DNA of 64,000 nt from assembly GCA_050012855.1 (NCBI GenBank), contig JBEKGJ010000002.1:62001-126000 (forward strand), written 5' to 3'. Position 1 is the stretch's first letter, and every line of letters begins with the position of its first letter. The notes beneath the pieces were generated by a model. The model was not told the DNA's origin, did not search any database, and worked only from the letters and a program-made list of their open reading frames with translations. The translations under genes and the position numbers were made by a program. Positions 16,435 through 24,921 of the stretch are shown here, piece by piece. The DNA comes from JAJXZJ01 sp050012855 (GTDB taxonomy: Bacteria > Verrucomicrobiota > Verrucomicrobiia > Limisphaerales > J093).

Positions 16435-18815
16435 GCACGTTCCCTGACGCATTTCGCGCTGCCATGCAGGCCGCTGGACTCGACTTCACCGGGCCGGTTG
16501 TGGCCGACGGCAAACTGCATCGCTTCCGAGCGGGACGGGACACGGCGCGGAATTCGTGGTTTGTGCTTCACGCTGGACCGCCCGCCGCGGGCGCGTTCGG
16601 ATGTTGGAAGCGCAGCATCAAGGAAACGTGGTGCGAACGTAATGGCAGCCTGTCACAAGTGGAGTGGGATGATGTCCGCCGACGCTGGCAGGAAGCCCAA
16701 GCCGAGCGTGAACGGACGGAAGCTACGTTGCAGGCCAAGGCGCGCAGAACCGCTGCCTTCATTCTCGAAAGGTCCGTCGCGCCGGACGGTAACGCCTATC
16801 TGGCGAAGAAAGGCGTAAAACCGCACGGCGAGCTTCGGCAGTGGCGCGGTGCCTTGCTGGTGCCTCTACGCGACGCGGACGGCACGCTCCACAGTCTGCA
16901 ATTCATCGGCGCGGACGGCTCCAAACGGTTTCTCACTGGCGGGCGTTGCGCCGGCTGTTTCTTCACCGTCACCGACAAGGCGGACGGCCCGCTGGTCATT
17001 TGCGAGGGCGTCGCCACTGGCGCCAGCATCCACGAAGCGACTGGTCTTGCGACCGTGGCCGCAATGAACTGCGGGAACCTGCCCGCCGTGGCGAGCGCAT
17101 TGCGGGCCAAGTGGCCAACGCGGGAAATCATCATCGCCGCCGACAACGACGCTTGGACGCCCGACAATCCCGGCTTGAGCAAGGCGACCGAAGCCGCAAA
17201 GACCATCCGTGCCAAACTCGCCGTGCCGCACTTCGCGGACGTGAGCGCCAAACCAACCGACTTCAACGACCTTCACCAACTGGAAGGACTGGACCCCGTG
17301 CAAAATCAAATCCAAGCAGCCGAAACCCCGAAGGAAACCGATGAGGAGCGATTGCAACGCCTCGCCTCTCTTTCGCCGATTGACTTCGACCGATGCGCCA
17401 AGAGTGAAGCGGACGCCATGCATGTCAACATGGGCACCCTCCGCAGCGAAGTGGAAACGCGCCGCCCAAAGCCGGAAGCCACACGAGCAGACCTGACCGC
17501 CGATTTGCTGCCGCAGCGCGAACCGGAACCCTGGGCGCATGAGGTGGACGGCGCTGCATTGCTCGATGACCTCGCCGCCGCGTTGAACCGCTTCGCCGTA
17601 TTCGCCCCGCACGCCGCCGACGCGCTCGCGCTGTTCATCCTGGCAACTTACGCCGCCGACCGGTTCGACGCCGCACCGTATGTCAACTTGCGAAGCCCGG
17701 AAAAGCGGTGCGGCAAGTCGCTGGTCATGCGGCTTCTGTCCAAGCTCTGCGCCCGCGCCCTGCCCGCCGGACCGTGCAGCGAAAGTGCCATCTTCCGCGC
17801 CATCGCGGCCGTGACGCCGACGCTCCTGATTGACGAAGTGGACACGTTCTTCGCCGACCACGACGAATTGCGCGGCATGTTGAACGTCGGCTGCATCCGC
17901 GACGACGCGTTTGTTCTGCGGACCGAAGAGACCATTCGCAACGGCGCCCGCGAGTTTGTCCCGCGCCGCTTTTCGGTTTTCGGCCCGAAAGTGTTCGCGG
18001 GAATTGGCAAACTCGCGGACACACTCACGGACCGGTGCGTGGTTATTGTCATGCGTCGCAAGCGTGCCGATGAGAACCGGGAGCGATTCCGTCGCCGGAA
18101 GTTTGACGCCGAACCGCTCCGCCAGAAGTGCCGGCGGTGGGCAGACGACCACGCGGACAAGCTGAGCGCGAGCGAGCCGGACCTGCCAGGCGAGTTGAAC
18201 GACCGCGCCGCTGACTTGTGGGAACCGATGCTGGCCGTCGCGGACCTCGCCGAGGAAGGATGGTCCGAACGCGCTCGGGCCGCCGCCATTTCGCTCTCGG
18301 GCGAAACAGAAGAAATCGCGCCCGCCAGTCTTGGCACCATGTTGCTTGCAGACGTTCGCGCCGTGTTCACCGAAGTCGGTGAGGACCGATTGGCGTCTGT
18401 AAGTCTCTGCGAACGGCTCAACGGCATGGAAGAAAGACCGTGGCACGAAATCCATCACGGCAAACCCCTGAATCCGAACCAGCTTGCCCGATTGCTTGCG
18501 CCCTACAGCGTCGCTAGTCGAAAAGTCCGACTGGGCGATAGTACCCGGCAAGGCTACTACGCTGACGATTTCTCCGACGCTTGGGCGAGATACGTCCCGA
18601 TCCCCAGGGCGGTGCCTCCGAAGTGGAACAATGGAACAAGCCCCGAAAACAAAGGCGATTCTCGCACTTCCGAAGTGGAACAAACGGAAGCCGTGTTCCA
18701 CCTTGAAACGGCTGAGAAACCCAATAACGGCGCGGGTTGTTCCGTTGTTCCACTTTCGACCCTGCCGCCACTGGCGCAAGCGATAAAGGAACACTCCGAA
18801 GCCTTGATCTTGTGA
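16431..18815 (+). CDS. Toprim-DUF3631 primase-helicase of the element
   Basis: This is a probable replication initiator or primase-helicase. The 794-residue protein has an N-terminal primase-associated region (about 1-175). A Toprim domain follows, with L-V-I-C-E-G near residue 188 and the metal-binding A-A-D-N-D near 238. The third part is a DUF3631/P-loop ATPase region, with P-E-K-R-C-G-K-S (Walker A) near 425 and L-L-I-D-E-V-D-T-F (Walker B) near 467. The GTG start overlaps the upstream stop (GTGA), and its own stop overlaps the next GTG in the same way, so four genes look translationally linked. Such proteins are typical of phages, satellites and genomic islands. Confidence 0.85.
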   Translation: MSTFPDAFRAAMQAAGLDFTGPVVADGKLHRFRAGRDTARNSWFVLHAGPPAAGAFGCWKRSIKETWCERNGSLSQVEWDDVRRRWQEAQAERERTEATLQAKARRTAAFILERSVAPDGNAYLAKKGVKPHGELRQWRGALLVPLRDADGTLHSLQFIGADGSKRFLTGGRCAGCFFTVTDKADGPLVICEGVATGASIHEATGLATVAAMNCGNLPAVASALRAKWPTREIIIAADNDAWTPDNPGLSKATEAAKTIRAKLAVPHFADVSAKPTDFNDLHQLEGLDPVQNQIQAAETPKETDEERLQRLASLSPIDFDRCAKSEADAMHVNMGTLRSEVETRRPKPEATRADLTADLLPQREPEPWAHEVDGAALLDDLAAALNRFAVFAPHAADALALFILATYAADRFDAAPYVNLRSPEKRCGKSLVMRLLSKLCARALPAGPCSESAIFRAIAAVTPTLLIDEVDTFFADHDELRGMLNVGCIRDDAFVLRTEETIRNGAREFVPRRFSVFGPKVFAGIGKLADTLTDRCVVIVMRRKRADENRERFRRRKFDAEPLRQKCRRWADDHADKLSASEPDLPGELNDRAADLWEPMLAVADLAEEGWSERARAAAISLSGETEEIAPASLGTMLLADVRAVFTEVGEDRLASVSLCERLNGMEERPWHEIHHGKPLNPNQLARLLAPYSVASRKVRLGDSTRQGYYADDFSDAWARYVPIPRAVPPKWNNGTSPENKGDSRTSEVEQTEAVFHLETAEKPNNGAGCSVVPLSTLPPLAQAIKEHSEALIL

Positions 18816-19174
18816 CGACCGCACCCGAAATTTACCAGTGCGCCGCCCGGCTTGGGTTGACGCTTGAAGCCAGAGGCGACAAGCTCGCCGTCATTCCGGG
18901 CCGCCGTTGCCCACCAGAGTTTGCTGACGTGTTACGCGAACACAAAGGCGAGCTTTTGAGCTTCCTTGAAGCCAGGGCCGCTAACTTGGCCCCCGATTGT
19001 GCGCCGTGGCTCCACGTTGCCCGGCAAATCCTGGCCGGGGAGTTCGACGGCGCGGACAAATCCACCCTGCAAAGCCTCCTCATCGGCCTCCGTAGCATCC
19101 GGCATCCGCTCTGCCAGCAGGCTCTAGGTTGTCTAAAATGGCAGGGAGCTAAAGGCGGACTGGCCGAACCCTGA
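18812..19174 (+). CDS. TubC_N-docking-domain-like small protein
   Basis: This protein of about 120 residues starts at a GTG that overlaps the preceding stop. Residues 5-55 match the pattern of TubC N-terminal docking domains: L-G-L-T-L-E-A-R-G-D-K-L-A-V, then a short linker and L-R-E-H-K-G-E-L-L-S-F-L. In mobile elements this domain is often found right behind Toprim/DUF3631 primases, where its role is unknown. The rest is a small helical region with two Cys. No signal peptide or membrane segment is present. Confidence 0.6.
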   Translation: MTTAPEIYQCAARLGLTLEARGDKLAVIPGRRCPPEFADVLREHKGELLSFLEARAANLAPDCAPWLHVARQILAGEFDGADKSTLQSLLIGLRSIRHPLCQQALGCLKWQGAKGGLAEP

Positions 19175-19182
19175 ACGTCAAC

Positions 19183-19647
19183 ATGGACGGACGACCCCGA
19201 AACCGACACATCCCGGCGTCACTCCGCCTTGCGTGGGGCTTCGCCTACGCAGTCAAACTCATCGAGGCGGCCCTGCGTGAAATCCAGGACGACCGTCTGA
19301 CAGAAGACCAGGCCCGGTTCCGAGATTCACTTTACGATCTGCTGGACGAGCTTACGCCGACAGACGACCGCCTGACGTTGAAACCAACGAACCAGCAGCT
19401 TGCGGACAAGTACGCCGTCAGCCCGCGAACCGTCACCAACTGGCGCAAGGAGGATTGCCCCTTTGAGGCTGGGCAATGGCGGGTGTTGGATTGGATGGCC
19501 GAGCGGCGATACGTTCCCGCCAGAGCGAAGGCCAAGTTCGCGCGCCAACTTGAGCGCCGAACTTGCCAGGGATTGGACGGGTTGGCCCCGTTGGAGGTGC
19601 AGGCGAAAGCACTGGCCAAAGCTGTCCGGGCGCTGGGGCGATTCTGA
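19183..19647 (+). CDS. HTH protein, possibly a small-terminase-like DNA-binding protein
   Basis: The 154-residue protein has a helix-turn-helix in its centre: T-N-Q-Q-L-A-D-K-Y-A-V-S-P-R-T-V-T-N-W. The helices around it are charged. This layout recalls small terminase subunits of the Nu1 type and also general regulators. As the last gene before the right attachment site of an element without structural genes, a terminase-like role would fit a phage satellite. A simple regulator is equally possible. It starts 8 bp after the upstream stop and probably belongs to the same operon. Confidence 0.55.
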   Translation: MDGRPRNRHIPASLRLAWGFAYAVKLIEAALREIQDDRLTEDQARFRDSLYDLLDELTPTDDRLTLKPTNQQLADKYAVSPRTVTNWRKEDCPFEAGQWRVLDWMAERRYVPARAKAKFARQLERRTCQGLDGLAPLEVQAKALAKAVRALGRF

Positions 19648-19970
19648 GTGGGTGAAATCAACTGTCGCCTGTAGCAAGGTGAACTGTCCCATTGCATACA
19701 GTTCCCCCCAGTTTTCAAGGCGGGAAATGACATCCGTATGGTGGTAATCGAGCGAAAATGTCTGTTTGGAAAAGCGCCGATTTTGGCACCTCACCGCGCA
19801 AAGTCGCAAAAACAGGCGGGAATCAATTGCGACAGAAATTGCGACACTATCGGTAATTCAATTGAAACCCGCCATTGACGTGGTTGAAGCCCATTTCAGC
19901 CAATGAAATCAATGGTTTTTATCGCTTTCGTTGAAACGTGAAGCTGCCCCTTGAAAACGCAGAAAGTGAA
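19648..19970. other. Right arm of the element, non-coding
   Basis: No gene was seen. The stretch is more AT-rich than the coding part and carries the arm-type repeat at 19827-19846. It leads directly to the right attachment site. Confidence 0.6.
19827..19846 (+). repeat. Putative integrase arm-type site, right end
   Basis: TTGCGACAGAAATTGCGACA contains two copies of TTGCGACA. It matches the left-end site at 2612-2631 in 18 of 20 positions and in the same orientation. Confidence 0.5.
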
Positions 19971-20010
19971 AACCTGAATCTAGCGCGTCTGCCAATTCCG
20001 CCACGCGCGC
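19971..20010. repeat. Right attachment site: stranded 5' half of tRNA-Leu
   Basis: This is identical to 2523-2562. It carries the tRNA from its 5' end through the anticodon loop on the minus strand, with no matching 3' half next to it. DNA just beyond, toward 20060, should be the original upstream region of the tRNA. Confidence 0.92.
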
Positions 20011-20099
20011 CACCAATCACCGCCAACTATTGAGCTGCCATCTTTGACCCGCGGAAGTTTTGTTTTTTATCCGCCGTTTGCATCCTGGAGGTTTCGGGT

Positions 20100-20369
20100 G
20101 TGACCGCCGAACCAAACCAGACCGCAGGGCCAACCGGCAAATCACACAGCCACCACTTGTCCAGCGACGGCAAATGGCGCTCGTTTCCAAAGATCCCGCA
20201 CTTGCTGCAGTACGTCAGCAGGGAAACCTTCTACGGGAGAACCAAGGTCAATGGCAAGATCATTCGCCAGATCGCCAGATCATTCGACAGAGCCTTGAAA
20301 CCGCTTCATGCATACGCGCTGAATCGCAGCGCGCGGGGATGCCTTGACACACCGGTAGTGCGGGCGTAG
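20100..20369 (+). pseudogene. N-terminal remnant of a second tyrosine integrase
   Basis: The frame starts at a GTG with a GGAGG box 8-12 bp upstream. It encodes K-W-R-S-F-P-K-I-P-H-L-L-Q-Y-V and then Y-G-R-T-K-V-N-G-K-I-I-R-Q, the hallmark opening of integrases common in Verrucomicrobiota. After that point an AGATCATTCG-type motif is duplicated. The family-like continuation (R-Q-S-L-E-T) appears in another frame and the gene stops early. No catalytic domain remains. It lies 90 bp outside the right attachment site, where an older element's integrase would have been. Confidence 0.6.
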
Positions 20370-20379
20370 AGGAGCGGGC

Positions 20380-21123
20380 ATGCCCTTGGGAATGGTCAAC
20401 TACCCTCCTGCCACCCGCGCGTTTTTTCGCCGTGGCCGGGCATTCACGTTGATCGAATTGCTGGTGGTTATTGCCATCATTGCGATTCTCGCGGGGTTGC
20501 TGTTGCCGGTGCTGGCGAAGGCGCGCGAAGCCTCGCGGAAGGTCAGTTGCCTGAACAACCTGCACCAGTTGGCGCTGGCCTGTTCCACTTATTCGCTGGA
20601 TCAAAGCGGCCGTTACCCCTGGTTTCTGACGTGGCTGGCCACCAAGCCGGGCCAGCTCACCAGCGGGGTGATCTATCCCTATCTGAACTCGAAGCCGGTT
20701 TACCTGTGCCCGACCGACAAGCTGCTCCTGAGCATGAAGGGTTATGTGTCCCCGGCGGCGCCGACCACCATGCCGTTTGGCAACAGCAATTACCCGCGCG
20801 ACTACAGCTACGCGATCAACTGCGGCCTGTGCCACGTGAGCGATGTGTCACGGTTCCTCTCGCCGTCGCAGACGCTCCTGCACATGGAGGCCGACCTGGC
20901 GAAGAACGATTACAGCGGGCAGGTGGGGCCGACGTTCGCCACGCACGCGCTCTCGACCCGGCACAACGGGCGGGGGCACCTTCTGTTCTCCGATCTGCAC
21001 CTCGAAACCATGAACGCCGCGGCGGCGGTGAAAATCGAGCGCAGCAAACGCTTCTGGTTTCCGACCGCCGACACCACCGGCCAGAACGGCATGGCCATCG
21101 GCGCCAACCTGCCCGATCCATGA
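20380..21123 (+). CDS. Prepilin-type N-terminal cleavage/methylation protein
   Basis: This is a pseudopilin-like exported protein of 247 residues. After 20 residues comes the class III leader R-A-F-T-L-I-E-L-L-V-V-I-A-I-I-A, processed after a short basic leader by a PilD-type peptidase. The Glu at mature position 5 is present. The hydrophobic helix is followed by a globular part with paired Cys (Y-L-C-P-T-D) and a late R-H-N-G-R-G-H-L-L-F-S-D motif. Those features match the large H-X9-DG family that is multiplied in Verrucomicrobiota and Planctomycetes. Function in those phyla is unknown; secretion or surface assembly is likely. ATG at 20380. Confidence 0.88.
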   Translation: MPLGMVNYPPATRAFFRRGRAFTLIELLVVIAIIAILAGLLLPVLAKAREASRKVSCLNNLHQLALACSTYSLDQSGRYPWFLTWLATKPGQLTSGVIYPYLNSKPVYLCPTDKLLLSMKGYVSPAAPTTMPFGNSNYPRDYSYAINCGLCHVSDVSRFLSPSQTLLHMEADLAKNDYSGQVGPTFATHALSTRHNGRGHLLFSDLHLETMNAAAAVKIERSKRFWFPTADTTGQNGMAIGANLPDP

Positions 21124-21313
21124 CGCCGGGCGCGGGGCAGTGTCCTGTTTTGGTGAGGCTCCGACGAGCCGGCTCAACGTGAGCTCGTTGACACGGCTCG
21201 CGAGGACGCTCGCCACCGGTAAATAGAAGCAGGACACTACCGGACGCGGGACGCCTTGACAGGCCGGCACACGGGGCGTAGTAACAATTAAAATCAATTG
21301 GAGAGCGACTGCG

Positions 21314-22138
21314 ATGGAACTTCAAATTGCCCCTCCCGTGAAGCGCACCACCCGGCGTCGCGGCTTTACCTTGATCGAACTGCTGGTGGTCATCGCCATC
21401 ATCGCGATCCTGGCCGCCCTGCTCCTGCCCGCCCTGGCCAAAGCCAAGGCCAAGGCCAAGCAGACCGCCTGCATCAACAACCTCCGCCAGCTTGGGATTG
21501 CCACCCTCATGTATGTGGGCGACAACCGGGTTTACCCCGGCAGCGGCTCGGTCGTGGGCAGCTACTATTATGTCTGGCCGATCCGGCTCTTCCAGCAGAT
21601 GGGCACCAACCGGGCGGTGTTTTACTGCCCGGCGGCGGTTCCCAACGCGGCGTGGGACACGAACGTGAACAAGACCCTCGGCGGCACATCTCCCTTCGGC
21701 GGCTATGATCCGTGGGCCATTACCAGCAACTCGCGCTTTTCCTACGGCGACAACGACTGGGGCCTGGACCTCAACCACAAGCCGCAGCTCGGCCTGGGGG
21801 GTGACATTGATGGAGGCCTTTATCAGGGGCCGGTGACCGAAACCATGGTGGTCGCCCCCAGCCAGATGATCATGCTGGCGGACACCCAAGCGCAGAAAAC
21901 CGGCTATTCCTGGGAGGCCAACCTCGACCCGACCCAGGACAGTCAGTGGCCGTCCAACCGCCATAATCGCCGGACCGACATCATGTGCGCCGACGGCCAT
22001 GCCGAAGAAGCCATCCGCAAGAACGTCATTGACCCCGCGAATCAGCAGTGGCGCGCGCGGTGGAACAACGACAACCAGCCGCACCCGGAAATTACCTGGA
22101 CGGTCAACTGGACCGAGGAAGTGCAACTCAATCCGTAA
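21314..22138 (+). CDS. Prepilin-type N-terminal cleavage/methylation protein
   Basis: This is a second pseudopilin-like protein of 274 residues. The leader is R-R-G-F-T-L-I-E-L-L-V-V-I-A near residue 17 and the mature helix ends in a Lys/Ala-rich stretch. The C-terminal half has R-H-N-R-R-T-D-I-M-C-A-D-G-H, the H-X-DG signature of the family. It lies 190 bp downstream of the first copy but is too different in its globular part to be a recent duplicate. The ATG at 21314 gives an N-terminal region of usual length. Confidence 0.88.
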   Translation: MELQIAPPVKRTTRRRGFTLIELLVVIAIIAILAALLLPALAKAKAKAKQTACINNLRQLGIATLMYVGDNRVYPGSGSVVGSYYYVWPIRLFQQMGTNRAVFYCPAAVPNAAWDTNVNKTLGGTSPFGGYDPWAITSNSRFSYGDNDWGLDLNHKPQLGLGGDIDGGLYQGPVTETMVVAPSQMIMLADTQAQKTGYSWEANLDPTQDSQWPSNRHNRRTDIMCADGHAEEAIRKNVIDPANQQWRARWNNDNQPHPEITWTVNWTEEVQLNP

Positions 22139-22216
22139 GGCGGGTCACGCCGGCGGTTCCACGTAAAACACGCCTGACATCGCCCCGCTCGGGGCAGAGA
22201 ATGCCACGCCAATAGC

Positions 22217-23983
22217 ATGGCGCTTTTTATTCACCGAACCGGCGCTTCCGATCACCGGGCTTCCGCGGGTTGGCGTGGGCTCCAACCAGCCCTTGTCCTC
22301 GGGTTGTTCATCTCGATCCCCATCGCCGTCTTCGGCGCGAACGATGCCGCGGGCAAATTCGGCTCCCCGCGGGCTGACCAGCGTGTGGGCGTGCCTTTCG
22401 ACCTGCAGGGTTTTATTGATGGACAGGTTGCCGCCGGCAAGACACGTATTGTCGTGCCTCCGGCTCGTTACCGGGTCACCCCCCGGAATCGGCAGCACCT
22501 CGCGCTGCGCGGGTTGAAAGACGTCCAGATTATCGCCGACGGCGTTGAGATGATCTGCACCGAGACGACCCGCGCGTTGACCCTCAGCCATTGCACCAAT
22601 GTCACGGTGCGGGGGCTGGTCATTGATTACGACCCGCTGCCGTTCACGCAGGGACGCATCACCGGGTTCTCGGCCGACAAGAAAATCCACGAGGTTGAGT
22701 TGTTCGCGGGTTATCCCGCCGCGGCGGCGGTGCGCAACTTCAAATATGAAATCTTCCGGCCCGACACCCGCACGCTGCGCGGTGACGACCGTTATCCGGA
22801 GAAGGTGGAGGTCGTGGACGCCCGGCACATCCGCATCATCGTCCCCGGCGGCCACGCCAACGACGCCGAACAGGTCGGTGACTTGATCGTGATCGGCGCC
22901 GAAGATGCGCCGCACGGCAGCATCCCCCACGCCGTCGAATGCAATCACAGCGTCAACGTGCGTCTCGAACGCATCGTTCTTTACGCCTCCAATTGCTTTG
23001 GGTTCATCGAGTCCGAGTGCAACGGCACCATTTACGACCACTGCCGGATTGACCGGCGGCCGGCAGCGAGCGACCCGGTCCCGCGCGCCGACCCGCGGCT
23101 GCGCTCGCTCGATGCGGATGCTTATCACAGCATCGGCGCCATGAAGGGCCCGTCCTACCTCGGCTGCACGGCGCGGTTCATGGGCGACGATGCCATCAAC
23201 ATCCACGGCGACTACGACATGATTATGGCGTCGCAGGGGCGTGCGCTCCGGGTGCTGGCCAAGGGCGGCTTGAACATCCACGCCGACGACCCGGTGGAAC
23301 TGGTCAGCTACGATGGCCGTCGGCTGCCTGACGCCCGCGCCGTGGCCATCACATCGGCCGGAACGATCCGGGACGACGAGCGCGCCTTCCTGGGGCGGCA
23401 GCGTTTGGACGAGGGCCTGCGGACCGCACGCGGCGCGCTCAACCACGCCTACACGATCACGCTCGATCGGGCGGTGGACCTTCCCACCGGCAGCGTGATC
23501 TGCGCGGCCAACCGCATCGGCAACGGCTTCCGGGTGAACGACTGCGAGTTTGGGTTCAACCGCTCGCGCGGCATCCTGATCAAGGCGAGCCACGGCGAAG
23601 TGGTCGGGAACCGCCTCGAAGGCTGTCGGATGTCCGCCATCCTGGTTTCGCCGGAATACTGGTGGCTGGAAGCCGGCAGCAGCAGCGACGTGCGCATCAC
23701 CGGAAACACGATCACCGCCTGCCTGGGCACCGCCATCAACATCGAAGCCATGGGCGGTGACGGTCAAATCACGCCGGCGGGCGCCCACCGCGATATTGCG
23801 ATCACCGACAATACCATCGCGGAATGTCCGCTGCCGGCCATTCGGGTGACTTCGACCGACGGCCTGCGCCTCGAACATAATCGCGTCGGGTCGCCCGGGT
23901 CGGGGAACCCAGCGACACGCGGCGCCGGAAAAGAACCGGTTCAAGTGATCAATTGCGCCAACGTCACGCCGGGGAACCGGTGA
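22217..23983 (+). CDS. Secreted right-handed parallel beta-helix protein
   Basis: This is probably a carbohydrate-active or surface protein. The 588-residue protein starts with a signal-like hydrophobic segment (L-V-L-G-L-F-I-S-I-P-I-A-V-F-G) near residues 28-42. It continues with many short beta-strand repeats of the N-x-I-x-x-x-x-x-x-[AG]-I kind typical of pectate-lyase-like solenoids. Examples are V-T-V-R-G-L-V-I-D and I-T-D-N-T-I-A-E-C. No classical lyase active site could be identified, so the substrate is open. The neighbouring pseudopilins and later hydrolases suggest a role in polysaccharide use. Confidence 0.75.
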   Translation: MALFIHRTGASDHRASAGWRGLQPALVLGLFISIPIAVFGANDAAGKFGSPRADQRVGVPFDLQGFIDGQVAAGKTRIVVPPARYRVTPRNRQHLALRGLKDVQIIADGVEMICTETTRALTLSHCTNVTVRGLVIDYDPLPFTQGRITGFSADKKIHEVELFAGYPAAAAVRNFKYEIFRPDTRTLRGDDRYPEKVEVVDARHIRIIVPGGHANDAEQVGDLIVIGAEDAPHGSIPHAVECNHSVNVRLERIVLYASNCFGFIESECNGTIYDHCRIDRRPAASDPVPRADPRLRSLDADAYHSIGAMKGPSYLGCTARFMGDDAINIHGDYDMIMASQGRALRVLAKGGLNIHADDPVELVSYDGRRLPDARAVAITSAGTIRDDERAFLGRQRLDEGLRTARGALNHAYTITLDRAVDLPTGSVICAANRIGNGFRVNDCEFGFNRSRGILIKASHGEVVGNRLEGCRMSAILVSPEYWWLEAGSSSDVRITGNTITACLGTAINIEAMGGDGQITPAGAHRDIAITDNTIAECPLPAIRVTSTDGLRLEHNRVGSPGSGNPATRGAGKEPVQVINCANVTPGNR

Positions 23984-24294
23984 TTCTTGAGGTGGCTGCC
24001 CGACCGCCGGTCGGACAGTTGTTCGGTGCGACCTGGCGGTCCGCGACCCACCACCGTGATCCGTTGCGGGAATCAGGGGAGCGCGGGCCTCTGGCCTGCC
24101 GTTCGCCGTGTCTCGCGGCGAACTTCCGGAGGAGGTGGACGCCGGAAATTCCTCAATCGTGGAAACGGTCGTTCGCCGTGGCCGACGGCGAGGACGCCGT
24201 CGGCAGCGCCCGGGCGGTCCACGCCTTCCCTTGGTTTCCTTGGGGCCCGGCTTTGGGCTGGGCAAGGGGTGCGCCACGGTTTAGTTTCAAGTCT

Positions 24295-24921
24295 GTGAAT
24301 CGCTCGAGGTTCAAACCGGTCTGGCTGGCGCTCGGCGGTCTGGTCCTGGCCTGGGTGCTGGCCACGGGCGGCTACGTGATTGCCCGGAGCACGCGCGTCA
24401 CCGCCGAGAAGGTCCGCGCCTATCTGCGGGCCGTGGACTTCGCGCGGCTCAACGGCAGCGAGCGCGAGCGCGCGCTGCGTGAGTTGGCCCGCCAACTGAA
24501 CGCGCTCTCTCTCGAGGAACGCCGCAACGCCCGGTTTGACCGCGAGTGGTCACGCTGGTTCGCCGCCATGACCGAGGACGAGAAGCGGGGGTTCATCGAG
24601 GCCACCATGCCCACCGGCGTCAAGCAGATGCTCACCAGCTTTGAGCAATTGCCCGCGGAGCGCCGCCGCAAAGCCGTGGACAACGCGCTGAAGCGGTTGA
24701 AGGAGGCCCGCGAGGATCTCGACCGCGGCGCCGCCATGCCGGCCGACCTGGATACGAACGGCCCGCCGGTCATATCCGAGGAAGTCCGCCGGACGATCAC
24801 GACGGTCGGTTTGCGCACCTACTACAGTTCGAGTTCAGCGGAGATGAAGGCGGAGCTGGCGCCGGTACTCGAAGAGCTGCAGCGCATGATGGAGCGCGGG
24901 GCGTTCCTGCGCGGGCAATGA
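24295..24921 (+). CDS. Single-pass membrane-anchored hypothetical protein
   Basis: I do not recognise a family. From the GTG at 24295 the protein has about 208 residues. It has a short basic N-terminus, one membrane helix (P-V-W-L-A-L-G-G-L-V-L-A-W-V-L), and a long helical, charged extracytoplasmic part rich in Glu and Arg. Longer frames upstream add only a Trp/Pro-rich, unlikely segment. The stop overlaps the start of the next gene as ATGA, so it is part of one operon with the pseudopilin and the ABC transporter that follow. It could be a scaffold or partner for that export unit. Confidence 0.6.
   Translation: MNRSRFKPVWLALGGLVLAWVLATGGYVIARSTRVTAEKVRAYLRAVDFARLNGSERERALRELARQLNALSLEERRNARFDREWSRWFAAMTEDEKRGFIEATMPTGVKQMLTSFEQLPAERRRKAVDNALKRLKEAREDLDRGAAMPADLDTNGPPVISEEVRRTITTVGLRTYYSSSSAEMKAELAPVLEELQRMMERGAFLRGQ

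Larger units (their letters stand above)
2523..20010. mobile_element. Integrative element inserted in tRNA-Leu, about 17.4 kb
   Basis: A perfect 40-bp direct repeat bounds the element at 2523-2562 and 19971-20010. The left copy is the 5' half of an intact tRNA-Leu and the right copy is a stranded tRNA half. A tyrosine integrase starts 80 bp inside the left end and reads inward. Cargo is restriction and toxin-antitoxin genes. The right arm holds regulator, primase-helicase and HTH genes. No conjugation, capsid or tail genes are seen, so it resembles a phage satellite or a non-conjugative genomic island rather than a full prophage or ICE. That last classification is inference. Confidence 0.9.

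Noticed and set aside
16866..18824. Minus-strand open frame of 652 codons opposite the primase
   Set aside because: The plus strand has Toprim and Walker motifs and coupled starts. The antisense frame is a by-product of high GC.
2523..20010. The element as a complete prophage or an ICE
   Set aside because: No capsid, portal, large terminase, tail, relaxase or type IV secretion gene was seen between the attachment sites.
22145..24277. Long minus-strand open frame of 710 codons opposite the beta-helix gene
   Set aside because: It is a GC-driven shadow. Its composition (Arg, Gly, Val-rich, no motifs) is typical of antisense frames, while the plus strand has a signal peptide and beta-helix repeats.
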